A stretch of 44,083 bases of DNA from Collinsella sp. CAG:166 (GTDB taxonomy: Bacteria > Actinomycetota > Coriobacteriia > Coriobacteriales > Coriobacteriaceae). The translations under genes and the position numbers were made by a program. Below, piece by piece: positions 23,266 to 32,339 of this stretch (within the stretch, counting starts at the first letter, position 1; each line of letters starts with the position of its first letter). The DNA is taken from positions 24,182 through 68,264 of the forward strand of contig FR878696.1 in the NCBI GenBank assembly GCA_000434535.1. Reading direction: 5' to 3'. The notes under the pieces were generated by a model that was not told where the DNA came from, ran no database searches, and saw only the letters and a program-made list of their open reading frames with translations.

Positions 23266-25914
23266 ATGGTGAAAAAGTCACCGGAAAACACTACTCCCGC
23301 AATTGTGGACAACGTAGAGGCGCTTGAGGCTAAGCTCGCTCAGATGCGAGAGGCCCAGGCGCTTTTTGCTACGTACACGCAGGAGCAGGTCGACAAGATC
23401 TTCTATGAGGCCGCCATGGCCGCCAACAAGGCTCGTATCCCGTTGGCGAAGTTGGCCATCGAGGAGACCGGCCGCGGCGTTCTTGAGGACAAGGTCATCA
23501 AGAACCACTACGCCGCAGAGTACATCTACAACGCTTACAAGAACACCAAGACCTGTGGTGTCCTGGAGCGCGACGAGGCTTACGGCATCACCAAGATCGC
23601 CGAGCCCATCGGCATCGTGGGCGCCGTCATCCCGACGACCAACCCCACCTCCACCGCGATCTTCAAGACGCTGATCAGCCTGAAGACCCGCAACGCCATC
23701 ATCATCTCCCCGCACCCGGCTGCCGCCAAGTGCACCATCGCCGCCGCCAAGCTCGTGCTTGACGCCGCCGTCAAGGCTGGTGCCCCCGAGGGCATCATCG
23801 GCTGGGTCGATGTCCCCTCCATCGAGCTGACCAACATGGTCATGCGCGACGTCGACATCATCCTCGCCACCGGTGGCCCGGGCATGGTCAAGGCCGCCTA
23901 CTCCTCGGGCAAGCCCGCCCTGGGCGTTGGCGCCGGTAACACCCCGGTCGTCATCGACGACACCGCCGACGTTCTGCTCGCAGTCAACTCCATCATCCAC
24001 TCCAAGACCTTCGACAACGGCATGATCTGCGCTTCCGAGCAGTCCGTGACCGTCATCGACACCATCTATGACCAGGTCAAGGCCGAGTTCCAGAAGCGCG
24101 GCTGCTACTTCGTCAAGCAGGGTGCCGAGATGGAGGCCCTGCGTGCCGCCATGTTCAAGAACGGCGCCCTCGATCACCGCATCCCCGGCATGGCTGCCGC
24201 CAAGATCGCCGAGCTCGCCGGCATCGAGGTTCCCGCCAAGACCAAGATCCTGATCGCCGAGGTCACCTCCACCGACCCCGCCAAGGAGGAGTTCTCCCAC
24301 GAGAAGCTCTCCCCGGTCCTGGCCATGTACCACGCCAAGGACTTCCAGGAGGCCGTCGACAAGGCTGAGCACCTGGTGCTCGCCGGTGGCCCGGGCCACA
24401 CTGCCTCTCTGTACGTGCACCCCGCCCAGGCCGAGAAGATCAGCCTGTTCGAGCACGTCATGAAGGCCTGCCGTATCGTCATCAACACCCCGTCCTCGCA
24501 CGGCGGCATCGGTGACCTGTACAACTTTGGCATGAAGCCGTCTCTGACCCTGGGCTGCGGCTCCTGGGGCGGCAACTCCGTCTCCGAGAACGTTGGGGTG
24601 AAGCACTTGATCAACGTTAAGACTGTGGCCGAGCGCCGTGAGAACATGCTGTGGTTCCGCGCTCCCGAGAAGGTCTACTTCAAGAAGGGTTCCACGCCCG
24701 TCGCCCTCGACGAGCTTGGCAACGTCATGGGCAAGAAGCGCGCCTTCATCGTCACCGACCAGTTCCTCTTCAAGAATGGCAACACCCGCGCCATCGAGGC
24801 CAAGCTCGACGAGATGGGCATCGCCCACGACTGCTTCTACGACGTCGAGCCCGATCCGTCGCTGCAGTGCGCACGTCGCGGCGCCAAGCAGATGGCTCTC
24901 TTTGAGCCGGACGTCATCATCGCCGTCGGCGGTGGCTCCGCTATGGACGCCGGCAAGATCATGTGGATGATGTACGAGCACCCCGAGTGCAAGTTTGAGG
25001 ACATGGCCATGGACTTCATGGACATCCGCAAGCGTATCTTCACCTTCCCCGAGATGGGCAAGAAGGCCTACTTCGTCGCCGTCCCGACCTCTTCGGGTAC
25101 CGGCTCCGAGTGCACGCCGTTCGCCATCATCACCGACAAGGAGACCGGCATCAAGTGGCCGCTCGCCGACTACGCGCTGCTCCCCAACATGGCTATCGTT
25201 GACGCCGACAACTGCATGACCGCCCCGCGCGGCCTGACCGCTGCCTCCGGCATCGACGTCATGACCCACGCCATCGAGTCCTACGTCTCCATCATGGCTT
25301 CCGACTACACCAAGGGCCTCTCCGAGCGCGCTGCTAAGCTCGTCTTTGAGAACCTGCCCTCCAGCTTCACGAACGGCGCGAAGGACCCGCATGCTCGCGA
25401 GGAGATGCACAACGCCTCCTGCATGGCCGGTATGGCCTTCGCCAACGCCTTCCTGGGCCTCAACCACTCCATGGCCCACAAGCTCGGCGCTTTCCATCAC
25501 CTGCCCCACGGCCTCGCAAACGCCGTCATCCTGACCCGCGTCATGCGCTACAACGCCGCCGAGGCTCCCGTCAAGATGGGTACCTTCTCCCAGTATCCTT
25601 ACCCCAACGCGCTGCACAACTACGCCGAGATGGCCAAGTACTGCGGCATCGAGGGCAAGGACGACAAGGAGGTCTTCGAGAACTTCATCACGAAGCTCGA
25701 GGAGCTCAAGGACTTCATCGGCGTCAAGAAGACCATCGCCGACTACGGTGTTGACGAGCAGTACTTCCTCGACACCCTCGACGAGATGACCGAGCAGGCA
25801 TTCAACGACCAGTGCACCGGCGCTAACCCGCGCTACCCGCTCATGAGCGAGATCAAGGAGCTCTACCTGGACGCCTACTACGGCCGCGAGCCCCAGGACT
25901 ACGCCGTCTGCTAG
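23266..25914 (+). CDS. adhE: Bifunctional acetaldehyde-CoA / alcohol dehydrogenase AdhE
   Basis: Reduces acetyl-CoA to acetaldehyde and on to ethanol, reoxidising two NADH in fermentation. The N-terminal aldehyde dehydrogenase domain (about 1-440) has catalytic Cys255 in NGMICASEQS. A linker leads to the Fe-dependent alcohol dehydrogenase domain (about 455-882), with NAD-binding AVGGGSAMDAGK and metal-binding histidines in NHSMAHKLGAFHHLPHG. Its 882 residues are full length for AdhE, which forms long spirosomes in other bacteria. Codon use is strongly biased to C-ending codons, implying very high expression. The start is ATG 23266 with AAGGAG upstream. Has its own promoter and is followed by a GC-rich hairpin before the kinase gene. 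Confidence 0.97.
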   Translation: MVKKSPENTTPAIVDNVEALEAKLAQMREAQALFATYTQEQVDKIFYEAAMAANKARIPLAKLAIEETGRGVLEDKVIKNHYAAEYIYNAYKNTKTCGVLERDEAYGITKIAEPIGIVGAVIPTTNPTSTAIFKTLISLKTRNAIIISPHPAAAKCTIAAAKLVLDAAVKAGAPEGIIGWVDVPSIELTNMVMRDVDIILATGGPGMVKAAYSSGKPALGVGAGNTPVVIDDTADVLLAVNSIIHSKTFDNGMICASEQSVTVIDTIYDQVKAEFQKRGCYFVKQGAEMEALRAAMFKNGALDHRIPGMAAAKIAELAGIEVPAKTKILIAEVTSTDPAKEEFSHEKLSPVLAMYHAKDFQEAVDKAEHLVLAGGPGHTASLYVHPAQAEKISLFEHVMKACRIVINTPSSHGGIGDLYNFGMKPSLTLGCGSWGGNSVSENVGVKHLINVKTVAERRENMLWFRAPEKVYFKKGSTPVALDELGNVMGKKRAFIVTDQFLFKNGNTRAIEAKLDEMGIAHDCFYDVEPDPSLQCARRGAKQMALFEPDVIIAVGGGSAMDAGKIMWMMYEHPECKFEDMAMDFMDIRKRIFTFPEMGKKAYFVAVPTSSGTGSECTPFAIITDKETGIKWPLADYALLPNMAIVDADNCMTAPRGLTAASGIDVMTHAIESYVSIMASDYTKGLSERAAKLVFENLPSSFTNGAKDPHAREEMHNASCMAGMAFANAFLGLNHSMAHKLGAFHHLPHGLANAVILTRVMRYNAAEAPVKMGTFSQYPYPNALHNYAEMAKYCGIEGKDDKEVFENFITKLEELKDFIGVKKTIADYGVDEQYFLDTLDEMTEQAFNDQCTGANPRYPLMSEIKELYLDAYYGREPQDYAVC

Positions 25915-25932
25915 TTTTAGCACGGTTATTTG

Positions 25933-25968
25933 CGGCGGGGGTGCACGGGTGTACGCACGCCCCCGCCG
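25933..25968 (+). terminator. GC-rich hairpin after adhE
   Basis: Nine-bp CGGCGGGGG/CCCCCGCCG stem at 25933-25941 and 25960-25968 with further partial pairing inside, 19 bp past the adhE stop. It lacks a proper T-run, so termination may be partial and allow read-through into the kinase gene 34 bp further on. Confidence 0.55.
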
Positions 25969-26001
25969 TTGCTTCTATCGCATCGTTGAAAGGATGCAAT
26001 C

Positions 26002-26766
26002 ATGCTGCTCCCCGATTCCAAGACCGAGCTCGTCCGTCGCGGCAACAAGGTCGTTTACGACCTGGGCGACAAGATCGTCAAGGTCTTTAACGAGACCAAG
26101 CCCGTCTCCGACGTGTTCAACGAGGCTTTGAATCTTGCCCGCATCAATGAGTGCGGCATCCGCAGCCCCAAGGCTCTCGAGGTTTCCCAGCTTGAGAACG
26201 CCAACGGCTGGGCGCTCGTGACCGAGAAGGTTCCGGGCACCACCCTTGCCGAGAAGATGACTGCCGAGCCCCAGCGCTTTGGTGAGTACCTCGAGATGTT
26301 CGTCGACCTCCAGATCGAGATCCACGGCTACACCTCCCCGCTGCTCAACCGTCAGCGCGACAAGTTCGCCCGCATGATCGACAGCCTTGATCAGCTCAAT
26401 GCCACCACGCGCTACAACCTTCAGGAGCGTCTGGACGGCATGACCAAGGAGTTCAAGGTCTGCCATGGCGACTTCAACCCCTCCAACGTCATCGTCGGCG
26501 ACGACGGCCAGCTCTATGTGTGCGACTGGGCACACGCCACCCAGGGCTCCCCTGCTGCCGACGTTGCCACCACCTACCTGCTCTTCGCCCTCAACAGCAA
26601 GGACCAGGCCGAGGCCTACCTGGAGCTCTACTGCGACCGCGCCGACATGCCCATGCAGGTCGTGCGTCAGTGGACGAGCATCGTCGCCGCTTCCGAGCTC
26701 GCTCGTAAGCGCAACGTGAACGATGAGTTCCTTAAGAACTGGATCGACGTCGTCGACTATCAGTAA
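26002..26766 (+). CDS. APH/choline kinase-fold phosphotransferase, substrate unknown
   Basis: A 254-residue small-molecule kinase of the aminoglycoside phosphotransferase superfamily. Visible parts are a candidate ATP-binding Lys27 in KIVKVF, a hinge-like LVTEKVPGTTL near 72-82, the catalytic loop HGDFNPSN (155-162, Asp157 and Asn162) and the metal-binding CDWAHA (Asp175). All catalytic residues are present, so it is probably active. It is not a recognisable resistance enzyme; a metabolic substrate such as a sugar, amino alcohol or coenzyme-like molecule is more likely, but I cannot name it. Codon bias resembles adhE, 87 bp upstream, so it may be co-expressed by read-through. The start is ATG 26002 with AAAGGA seven to ten bases upstream. 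Confidence 0.8.
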   Translation: MLLPDSKTELVRRGNKVVYDLGDKIVKVFNETKPVSDVFNEALNLARINECGIRSPKALEVSQLENANGWALVTEKVPGTTLAEKMTAEPQRFGEYLEMFVDLQIEIHGYTSPLLNRQRDKFARMIDSLDQLNATTRYNLQERLDGMTKEFKVCHGDFNPSNVIVGDDGQLYVCDWAHATQGSPAADVATTYLLFALNSKDQAEAYLELYCDRADMPMQVVRQWTSIVAASELARKRNVNDEFLKNWIDVVDYQ

Positions 26767-26798
26767 TATCTGAGCGATTTATTTCGCATCGGAGGCAC

Positions 26799-26843
26799 AA
26801 AGGAAAACCCCGCAGCTCATATGGGCTGTGGGGTTTTCCTTTT
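26799..26843 (+). terminator. Terminator after the kinase gene
   Basis: Long hairpin: AAAGGAAAACCCC-type left arm from 26799 and matching right arm ending TTTTCCTTTT at 26843. It is followed by T residues, 32 bp past the stop codon. The A/T-rich ends of the stem make it bidirectional. Confidence 0.88.
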
Positions 26844-26872
26844 AGCGATTGAGCACGCAGGCAAGGTAAAAT

Positions 26873-26915
26873 GACGGCCCCGCATCTCCCCTATCTGGAG
26901 AAATGCGGGGCCGTC
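26873..26915 (-). terminator. Terminator after proS
   Basis: Perfect 13-bp GC-rich stem (26873-26885 with 26903-26915) with an inner CTCC/GGAG extension, 31 bp past the proS stop on the minus strand and followed by ATTTTA. It ends the long rpsB-to-proS series and faces the kinase terminator, as expected for convergent genes. Confidence 0.88.
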
Positions 26916-26946
26916 CCGTATATCGAACTACAAGCGAAATCGTAGA

Positions 26947-28668
26947 TTAACGGCGAGCCGCCTTCACCAGCTCGGCAACCTTGGCGACGACCTCGTCGAT
27001 CGCCACGTCCTCACGCTCGCCGGTAGCACGGTCCTTGAGCTCGACGGTGCCGTTCTTAAGGCCGCGCTTACCCAGAACAACCTGATACGGGAAGCCCATA
27101 AGGTCGTTGTCGGCAAACTTAAAGCCGGGACGCTCATCACGGTCGTCGACGACGACCTCGATACCCTCGGCGCACAGGCCATCAACGATCTGCTCGCAGA
27201 CGGAAGCGCACTCCTCCTTCTTGGGGTCGAGCGGAATCACCGTGACCTCGTAGGGAGCGACGGAGACCGGCCAGACGATACCGTGCTCGTCGTTGTGCTG
27301 CTCAACGACGGCAGCGAGCGAACGGGACACGCCCACGCCGTAGCAACCCATGATAAGCGGCTTCTCCTTGCCGTCCTCGTCCATAAAGGTGGCACCCATG
27401 GCCTCGGAGTACTTAGTGCCCAGCTGGAAAACCTGGGAGACCTCAATACCGCGAGCAGCGGAAAGCGGCTTGCCGCAGTGCGGGCAGGGATCGCCGGCAA
27501 CGACGGTAACCAGGTCGGCCCACTCGTCGACGGTAAAGTCACGCTCGGGGCAGGCACCGGTAAAGTGATAATCAACCTCGTTGGCACCGCAGGCCCACTG
27601 CTTGGACTCGCGCAGGCTCTCGTCGCACACCAGACGGATGCCCTCGGGCAGGTTCACCGGTCCGATAAAGCCCTTGTGCAGACCGTAGGTCTGGAGCTCC
27701 TCGTCGGTCATCATGCGATAGCCCTTGCCAAAGACATGCTCGGCCTTGCAGTCGTTGAGCTCGTGGTCGCCCGGGACAATGGCCACGACTGGCTTGCCCT
27801 CGGAGTCGATCAACGCCAGCGACTTGCGCGTGCCGTTCTCGGGGAAGCCGAAGAACTTGGCAACGGCCTCGATGGTGCCCATACCCGGAGTCTCGACCTT
27901 GGTGAGCGTGCCATCGCCGGGGCCCTCGGTCACAACGACCTTAGTGCTTGCAGCCTCGTCATCGGCAGCAAAGCCGCAATCGTCGCAGTAGACGAGCGAA
28001 GCCTCGCCGGCGTCGGCCAGAGCCATGTACTCAACGGAGGTGTCGCCGCCGATCTCGCCGGAGTCGGCGACAACGGGCAGAGCCTTGATGTAGCAGCGCT
28101 CGCAGATGTTGGCGTAGGCCTGCTTCATCTTGTCGTACTCCTCCTGCAGGCTCTCCTGCGTGGCAGAGAAGCTGTAGGCGTCCTTCATGATGAACTCACG
28201 GCCGCGCATCAGGCCAAAGCGGGGACGGAACTCATCGCGGAACTTGTCCTGAATGTGGTACAGGTTGACGGGCAGCTGCTTATAGGAGCGCAGCTCGTTG
28301 CGCACCAGGGCCGTGACGGTCTCCTCGTGCGTGGGGCCCAGCACAAACTCGCGACCATGACGGTCGTCAAAGCGCACGAGCTCCTTGCCATAGGCATCGA
28401 TGCGGCCGGACTCACACCACAGCTCGGCATCGACCATAATGGGCATCATGAGCTCCTGGGCGCCGGCGGCGTCCATCTCATCGCGCACGATGTTCTCGAT
28501 CTTACGAATCGAGCGCCAAGCGAGCGGCAGATAGGAATACAGGCCGGCGGCCTCCTTGCGGATCATACCGGCACGAAGCAGCAGACGATGGCTTGCAAGC
28601 TCGGCGTCGGCCGGATCCTCTTTGAGCGTCGGCGCATAGAGCTTAGACATATACATTGCTCGGGTCAT
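26947..28668 (-). CDS. proS: Prolyl-tRNA synthetase (bacterial type with editing domain)
   Basis: Class II synthetase charging tRNA-Pro. The catalytic domain includes RLLLRAGMIRKEAAGLYSYLP (28-48), the VLGPTHEE segment near 109-116 and FRDEFRPRFGLMRGREFIMKDAYSF. The INS editing domain that clears mischarged Ala-tRNA-Pro occupies roughly 225-400. The anticodon-binding domain, with GFKFADNDLMGFP, follows. Its 573 residues equal the usual bacterial length. The ATG at 28668 directly abuts the ispG stop, with GAGGAG just upstream inside ispG. An internal ATG six codons later is possible but lacks an equally good site. Last gene of its series. Confidence 0.96.
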   Translation of the reverse strand: MTRAMYMSKLYAPTLKEDPADAELASHRLLLRAGMIRKEAAGLYSYLPLAWRSIRKIENIVRDEMDAAGAQELMMPIMVDAELWCESGRIDAYGKELVRFDDRHGREFVLGPTHEETVTALVRNELRSYKQLPVNLYHIQDKFRDEFRPRFGLMRGREFIMKDAYSFSATQESLQEEYDKMKQAYANICERCYIKALPVVADSGEIGGDTSVEYMALADAGEASLVYCDDCGFAADDEAASTKVVVTEGPGDGTLTKVETPGMGTIEAVAKFFGFPENGTRKSLALIDSEGKPVVAIVPGDHELNDCKAEHVFGKGYRMMTDEELQTYGLHKGFIGPVNLPEGIRLVCDESLRESKQWACGANEVDYHFTGACPERDFTVDEWADLVTVVAGDPCPHCGKPLSAARGIEVSQVFQLGTKYSEAMGATFMDEDGKEKPLIMGCYGVGVSRSLAAVVEQHNDEHGIVWPVSVAPYEVTVIPLDPKKEECASVCEQIVDGLCAEGIEVVVDDRDERPGFKFADNDLMGFPYQVVLGKRGLKNGTVELKDRATGEREDVAIDEVVAKVAELVKAARR

Positions 28669-29751
28669 TTATTTCTCCTCAATAAGCTTGTCGACCTCGG
28701 CCATAAGCGCGTCGACAATTTGGTCCTCAGCTACTTTACCAATGATCTGGCCATGCGAAAAGAGCAGGGCTTGACCACGTCCGCAAGCAACGCCCAGGTC
28801 GGCATCAGAAGCCTCACCGGGGCCATTAACGGCACATCCCATGACGGCAATCGAAAGCGGCGCGGCATAGTTCTTAAGCCGCTCGGTTACTTCCTCGGCG
28901 ATAGGAATCAGGTTAACCTGGCAGCGGGCGCACGTGGGGCACGAGACAATCTCGGGACCACGGCGACGCAGACCCAGGGACTGCAAAATTCCCCAGGCGA
29001 CCGGCGGCTCCTCAACCGGATCGGCCGTGAGCGAGACGCGCATGGTGTCACCGATGCCCTCAGACAGCAGGATACCGAGTCCCACCGAGCTCTTGATGGT
29101 TCCCTGCAGCTTGGTTCCGGCCTCCGTCACGCCCAGGTGAAGCGGAACGTGGGGAATCTCGCGCGACAGGGCTCGATAGGTATCGAGCGTCGTTTGCACG
29201 CTATGGGCCTTGGCCGAAAGCACAATATTCGTAAAGCCGCGGTCTTCAAAATGCTTGACGAAACGCTCGCTCGACATCACGAGCTTTTCGGGCTGTGTGA
29301 GGTCGTCGCGCTCGGCGATATCCTGCTCAAGCGAACCGGCATTGACGCCGATACGAATCGCACAGCCAGCAGCACCCGCAGCATCGATCACCGCGTCAAC
29401 CTTGGCCCAATCACCGATATTGCCGGGATTGATGCGCAGCTTGGCAGCACCGGCCTCAATGGCACCAATGGCGAGCTTATGGTTAAAGTGGATATCGGCG
29501 ACAATCGGCACCGGAGACTCGGCACAGATGGTGCGGAAACCCCCAAGCGCGGCCTCGGTGGGCACGCTTACACGCACGATATCGCAGCCAGCCTGCGCCA
29601 GCGCGCATACTTGCGCAAGCGTTGCCTGGGCATCGGCGGTATCGGTGCAGGTCATGGATTGGACCACCACTGGCGCGCCGCCACCGATCTGCACGCCGCC
29701 CGCATGCACGGGACGCGTTAACTCGCGAGGCAAAGGATGGGATAAAGACAA
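28669..29751 (-). CDS. ispG: HMB-PP synthase IspG (GcpE)
   Basis: 4Fe-4S enzyme of the MEP isoprenoid pathway, converting methylerythritol cyclodiphosphate to HMB-PP. N-terminal TIM barrel with QSMTCTDTADAQAT and LRINPGNIG. The C-terminal cluster-binding part has cysteines in SCPTCARC and in GCAVNGPGEASDADLG. I place the start at TTG 29751 (360 residues, MSLSHPLPRELT) because GGGGAG lies eight bases upstream; GTG 29760 is an alternative. It begins 13 bp after the rseP stop. dxr lies two genes upstream in the same series, so two MEP enzymes are co-transcribed here. Confidence 0.94.
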   Translation of the reverse strand: MSLSHPLPRELTRPVHAGGVQIGGGAPVVVQSMTCTDTADAQATLAQVCALAQAGCDIVRVSVPTEAALGGFRTICAESPVPIVADIHFNHKLAIGAIEAGAAKLRINPGNIGDWAKVDAVIDAAGAAGCAIRIGVNAGSLEQDIAERDDLTQPEKLVMSSERFVKHFEDRGFTNIVLSAKAHSVQTTLDTYRALSREIPHVPLHLGVTEAGTKLQGTIKSSVGLGILLSEGIGDTMRVSLTADPVEEPPVAWGILQSLGLRRRGPEIVSCPTCARCQVNLIPIAEEVTERLKNYAAPLSIAVMGCAVNGPGEASDADLGVACGRGQALLFSHGQIIGKVAEDQIVDALMAEVDKLIEEK

Positions 29752-29764
29752 TCCAACCACTCCC

Positions 29765-31126
29765 CTACAGAATAAATCGAAGGATGTCGGAACGAAGCAT
29801 GTAGACAAACAACAGCGCAAAGAGCGCGATGCCCACATAGCTCACAATCGTCTGGACCTTGAGCGGAAGCTCGCGGCCCGCAATCTTTTGAATGATCTCG
29901 ATGACCAGCTTGCCGCCATCGAGCGGTGGGATGGGCAGCAGGTTCATAAAGCCAAGCGAGAACGAAATGAGGGCGGCAAACGAAAGGAACGTGGCAGGGC
30001 CGGCAGCAGCAGCTTGTGAGGACATAACGCTAATACCCACGATCGAAGAGGACTGATCGAGAATCTCCATCGTATGTTGCGGCTGGAGCAGGCGCATCAC
30101 ACCCTCCGCTGTCTGCACGACATAGGAGAACGACAGGCGAGCCGACGTGATGGGGTCTAAACGGACCACCTGCGTAGAGGCATACACACCCAGGCGCTCG
30201 TCCTCTTTGAGCGCAACCGTGGTCGAATGCTGCTTGCCGTCACGCTCGTACTCAATGGCGATATCGTCCTTACCGGCAGCCTTGCCGATGGCATCGTAAA
30301 CGTCCATCCAGGTAGAGCACGATATTCCGTCGACCGAAAGGATCGCGTCGCCGCCCTCGATTCCCGCCGCTGCGGCAACCGAGCCTTCGTCAACCTGACC
30401 GATCACATTGGTATCCACCGGCACCGTGACACCTGCAATGGAATAGATGCTCATAAGGAGCAAAAAGCCCGTCAGGATATTGACGATAATGCCCGCAAGC
30501 AGCATAAAGGCACGCTTGACAAAGCCCTGACCCAAATAGGTGTGCGAGCGCTCGCGTGCAAGGAATTCGGACTCGCCGCACGGCAGTTCCCATACATCGC
30601 CCTCGGCAGTCGCGTGCTCACGATCGAACCGACGGCCGTCAAAGGTGGTATAACCCGCCGCATCACGCGGCAGGGTCTGGTACTTGGTGGGATAGTAACT
30701 GGGCGAAGGCTTTTCCCCTTCTTCATACCAGGGAGCGATGGAGCCCCAGCCCAACAGCAAAGCACAGGCCTCGAGCACATCCTCCTCGGACAGCTCGAGC
30801 TCGACGGCAAGATCGGCCACCGTCACCCGGCCGTGACGATAGATGGCAGCAAGCACGCGGTCGGCACACGAGACGTCGGTCGGATCCATGCCACAGATGG
30901 CTGCATAGCCACCCAGCAGCAGCGGCGTCACGCCAAACTTGGTGCCGATACGACGCGACGTGTGGTGGATATCAAAGCGACACGGCAGGCCCAAAAAGAA
31001 CTCAGTCACGCGGACACCGCAGGCACGCGCCGCCAAAAAGTGGCCGCCCTCGTGCAAAAACACGAGGACGGAAAGCATCAGCAGGCCCCAAAAGACCGAT
31101 GAGAGAACGCTCAGAACAGTATCCAT
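29765..31126 (-). CDS. rseP: RseP-type site-2 metalloprotease with inserted domain
   Basis: Intramembrane zinc protease. Active-site HEGGH is at 25-29 in the first membrane segment. A PDZ domain spans about 240-310 (GIEGGDAILSVDGISC). The second catalytic motif, NLLPIPPLDGGK, is near 395-406, followed by a last membrane segment. Unusually, about 105 residues (roughly 82-190) are inserted between the GGYAAICGM loop and the second core membrane segment (about 206-232). The insert starts DVSCADRVLAAIYRHGRVTVADLAVEL and resembles a winged helix, then a Tyr/Asp-rich stretch. 453 residues against about 350-450 in relatives. The ATG 31126 start is preferred; TTG 31141 is possible. Its position between dxr and ispG is the conserved site for rseP. 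Confidence 0.9.
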   Translation of the reverse strand: MDTVLSVLSSVFWGLLMLSVLVFLHEGGHFLAARACGVRVTEFFLGLPCRFDIHHTSRRIGTKFGVTPLLLGGYAAICGMDPTDVSCADRVLAAIYRHGRVTVADLAVELELSEEDVLEACALLLGWGSIAPWYEEGEKPSPSYYPTKYQTLPRDAAGYTTFDGRRFDREHATAEGDVWELPCGESEFLARERSHTYLGQGFVKRAFMLLAGIIVNILTGFLLLMSIYSIAGVTVPVDTNVIGQVDEGSVAAAAGIEGGDAILSVDGISCSTWMDVYDAIGKAAGKDDIAIEYERDGKQHSTTVALKEDERLGVYASTQVVRLDPITSARLSFSYVVQTAEGVMRLLQPQHTMEILDQSSSIVGISVMSSQAAAAGPATFLSFAALISFSLGFMNLLPIPPLDGGKLVIEIIQKIAGRELPLKVQTIVSYVGIALFALLFVYMLRSDILRFIL

Positions 31127-31151
31127 AAAACGAAAAAGCAATCCTTATGGG

Positions 31152-32339
31152 TTAAGAACGGGTTGCGGCAAGCACCTGCGCGGCCTTTTCACGCGCCCAC
31201 GCATCGATTTCGCGAAGCTGGTCAAACGAATCGACCGTCTGCGCATCGTGAGCATCCATGCAGGATTCCACAATACGGTCGATATCGGTAAAACTGCAGC
31301 CATCATGCAGGAAGGCATCGACGGCGACCTCGTTGGCGGCATTGAGCACGCACGGCATGGTGCCGCCCGTCTTGCCGGCACGTTCGGCCAGCGCAAGGCA
31401 GCGGAAGGTATCCATGTCGGCAGCGTCAAAGGTAAGCTGTCCCAACTCGCGGAAATCGATACGCGGAGCCGGAGTATCCCAACGCTCGGGATACGAGAAA
31501 GCAAACTGGATGGGAATGCGCATGTCGGAGGCACCGAGATGCGCAATCACAGAGCCGTCGGCAAACTCGACCATGGAGTGAATCTTGGACTGGCGCTGCA
31601 CGACCACGTTAATGAAATCGAGATCGCATCCAAACAGATGCATGGCCTCGATACGCTCCAGACCTTTGTTCATGAGGGTGGCGGAATCAATCGTGATCTT
31701 GGCACCCATAGCCCACGTGGGATGCGCCAGGGCATCGGCACGTGTCACGCGATCGAGCTCGTCACGCGTGCGGCCAAAGAACGGGCCGCCCGAGCAGGTA
31801 AGCCAAATGCAGTGAGCCTCGCGCGGATTCTCGCCAAGATAGCACTGGTAGATGGCAGAATGCTCGGAGTCGACCGGGATGAGCTGGCCCGGCTGCGCCA
31901 ACGGCATAAGCAGATCGCCACCGACGACGAGCGACTCCTTGTTGGCCAGGGCAAGGCGCTTGTTCGAGGTCAGGGCAGCATGGCTCGCCTCGAGACCGGC
32001 AGCGCCCACGATGGCAACGAGCACGCAGTCGACATCATCGCGGCATGCGAGCTCGCACACGGCCTGCGCGCCAACGCCGAGCTCCGTGCCCTCGGGCAGT
32101 TCCTGCAGCACGGCGTCGGCGCCATGGGAGGCGTCCGCCACGGCAACCGCCGGGACCGAGAACTCACGGGCAGCGGCAACGAGCTCGGGGGTGCTGGAGT
32201 TAACGGACAGCGCCGTAACCTGCAGACGATCGGCATGCTGACGGCACACGTCGAGCGCCTGAGTGCCGATAGAACCCGTACAGCCCAGAATGGCAACACG
32301 AAGACGCCCATCGGGACCGTAGGTGGTCTGATAAGCCAT
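31152..32339 (-). CDS. dxr: 1-deoxy-D-xylulose 5-phosphate reductoisomerase
   Basis: First committed MEP-pathway enzyme, NADPH-dependent and the target of fosmidomycin. NADPH-binding GCTGSIG is at 19-25. Other signatures are NKESLVVGG, the metal-binding PVDSEHSA and the substrate loop LTCSGGPFFG (commonly LTASGGPF, here Cys for Ala). The C-terminal part has NAANEVAVDAFL. Its 395 residues are normal. The ATG at 32339 overlaps the cdsA stop by one base (TAATG). Confidence 0.95.
   Translation of the reverse strand: MAYQTTYGPDGRLRVAILGCTGSIGTQALDVCRQHADRLQVTALSVNSSTPELVAAAREFSVPAVAVADASHGADAVLQELPEGTELGVGAQAVCELACRDDVDCVLVAIVGAAGLEASHAALTSNKRLALANKESLVVGGDLLMPLAQPGQLIPVDSEHSAIYQCYLGENPREAHCIWLTCSGGPFFGRTRDELDRVTRADALAHPTWAMGAKITIDSATLMNKGLERIEAMHLFGCDLDFINVVVQRQSKIHSMVEFADGSVIAHLGASDMRIPIQFAFSYPERWDTPAPRIDFRELGQLTFDAADMDTFRCLALAERAGKTGGTMPCVLNAANEVAVDAFLHDGCSFTDIDRIVESCMDAHDAQTVDSFDQLREIDAWAREKAAQVLAATRS

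Noticed and set aside
23278..25923. 881-codon open frame on the minus strand opposite adhE
   Set aside because: It mirrors adhE codon for codon. Strong codon bias with few T-rich codons leaves the antisense frame free of stops. The translation is a low-complexity Val/Leu/Gly/Asp/His mixture without any family signature.
26002..26766. Aminoglycoside resistance gene
   Set aside because: The kinase fold is shared with resistance enzymes, but there is no mobile context, codon use matches the highly expressed chromosomal adhE, and no resistance subfamily signature is recognisable.
27283..29721. 812-codon plus-strand open frame opposite proS and ispG
   Set aside because: Antisense to two intact essential genes with full signatures; no domain and no initiation signal.
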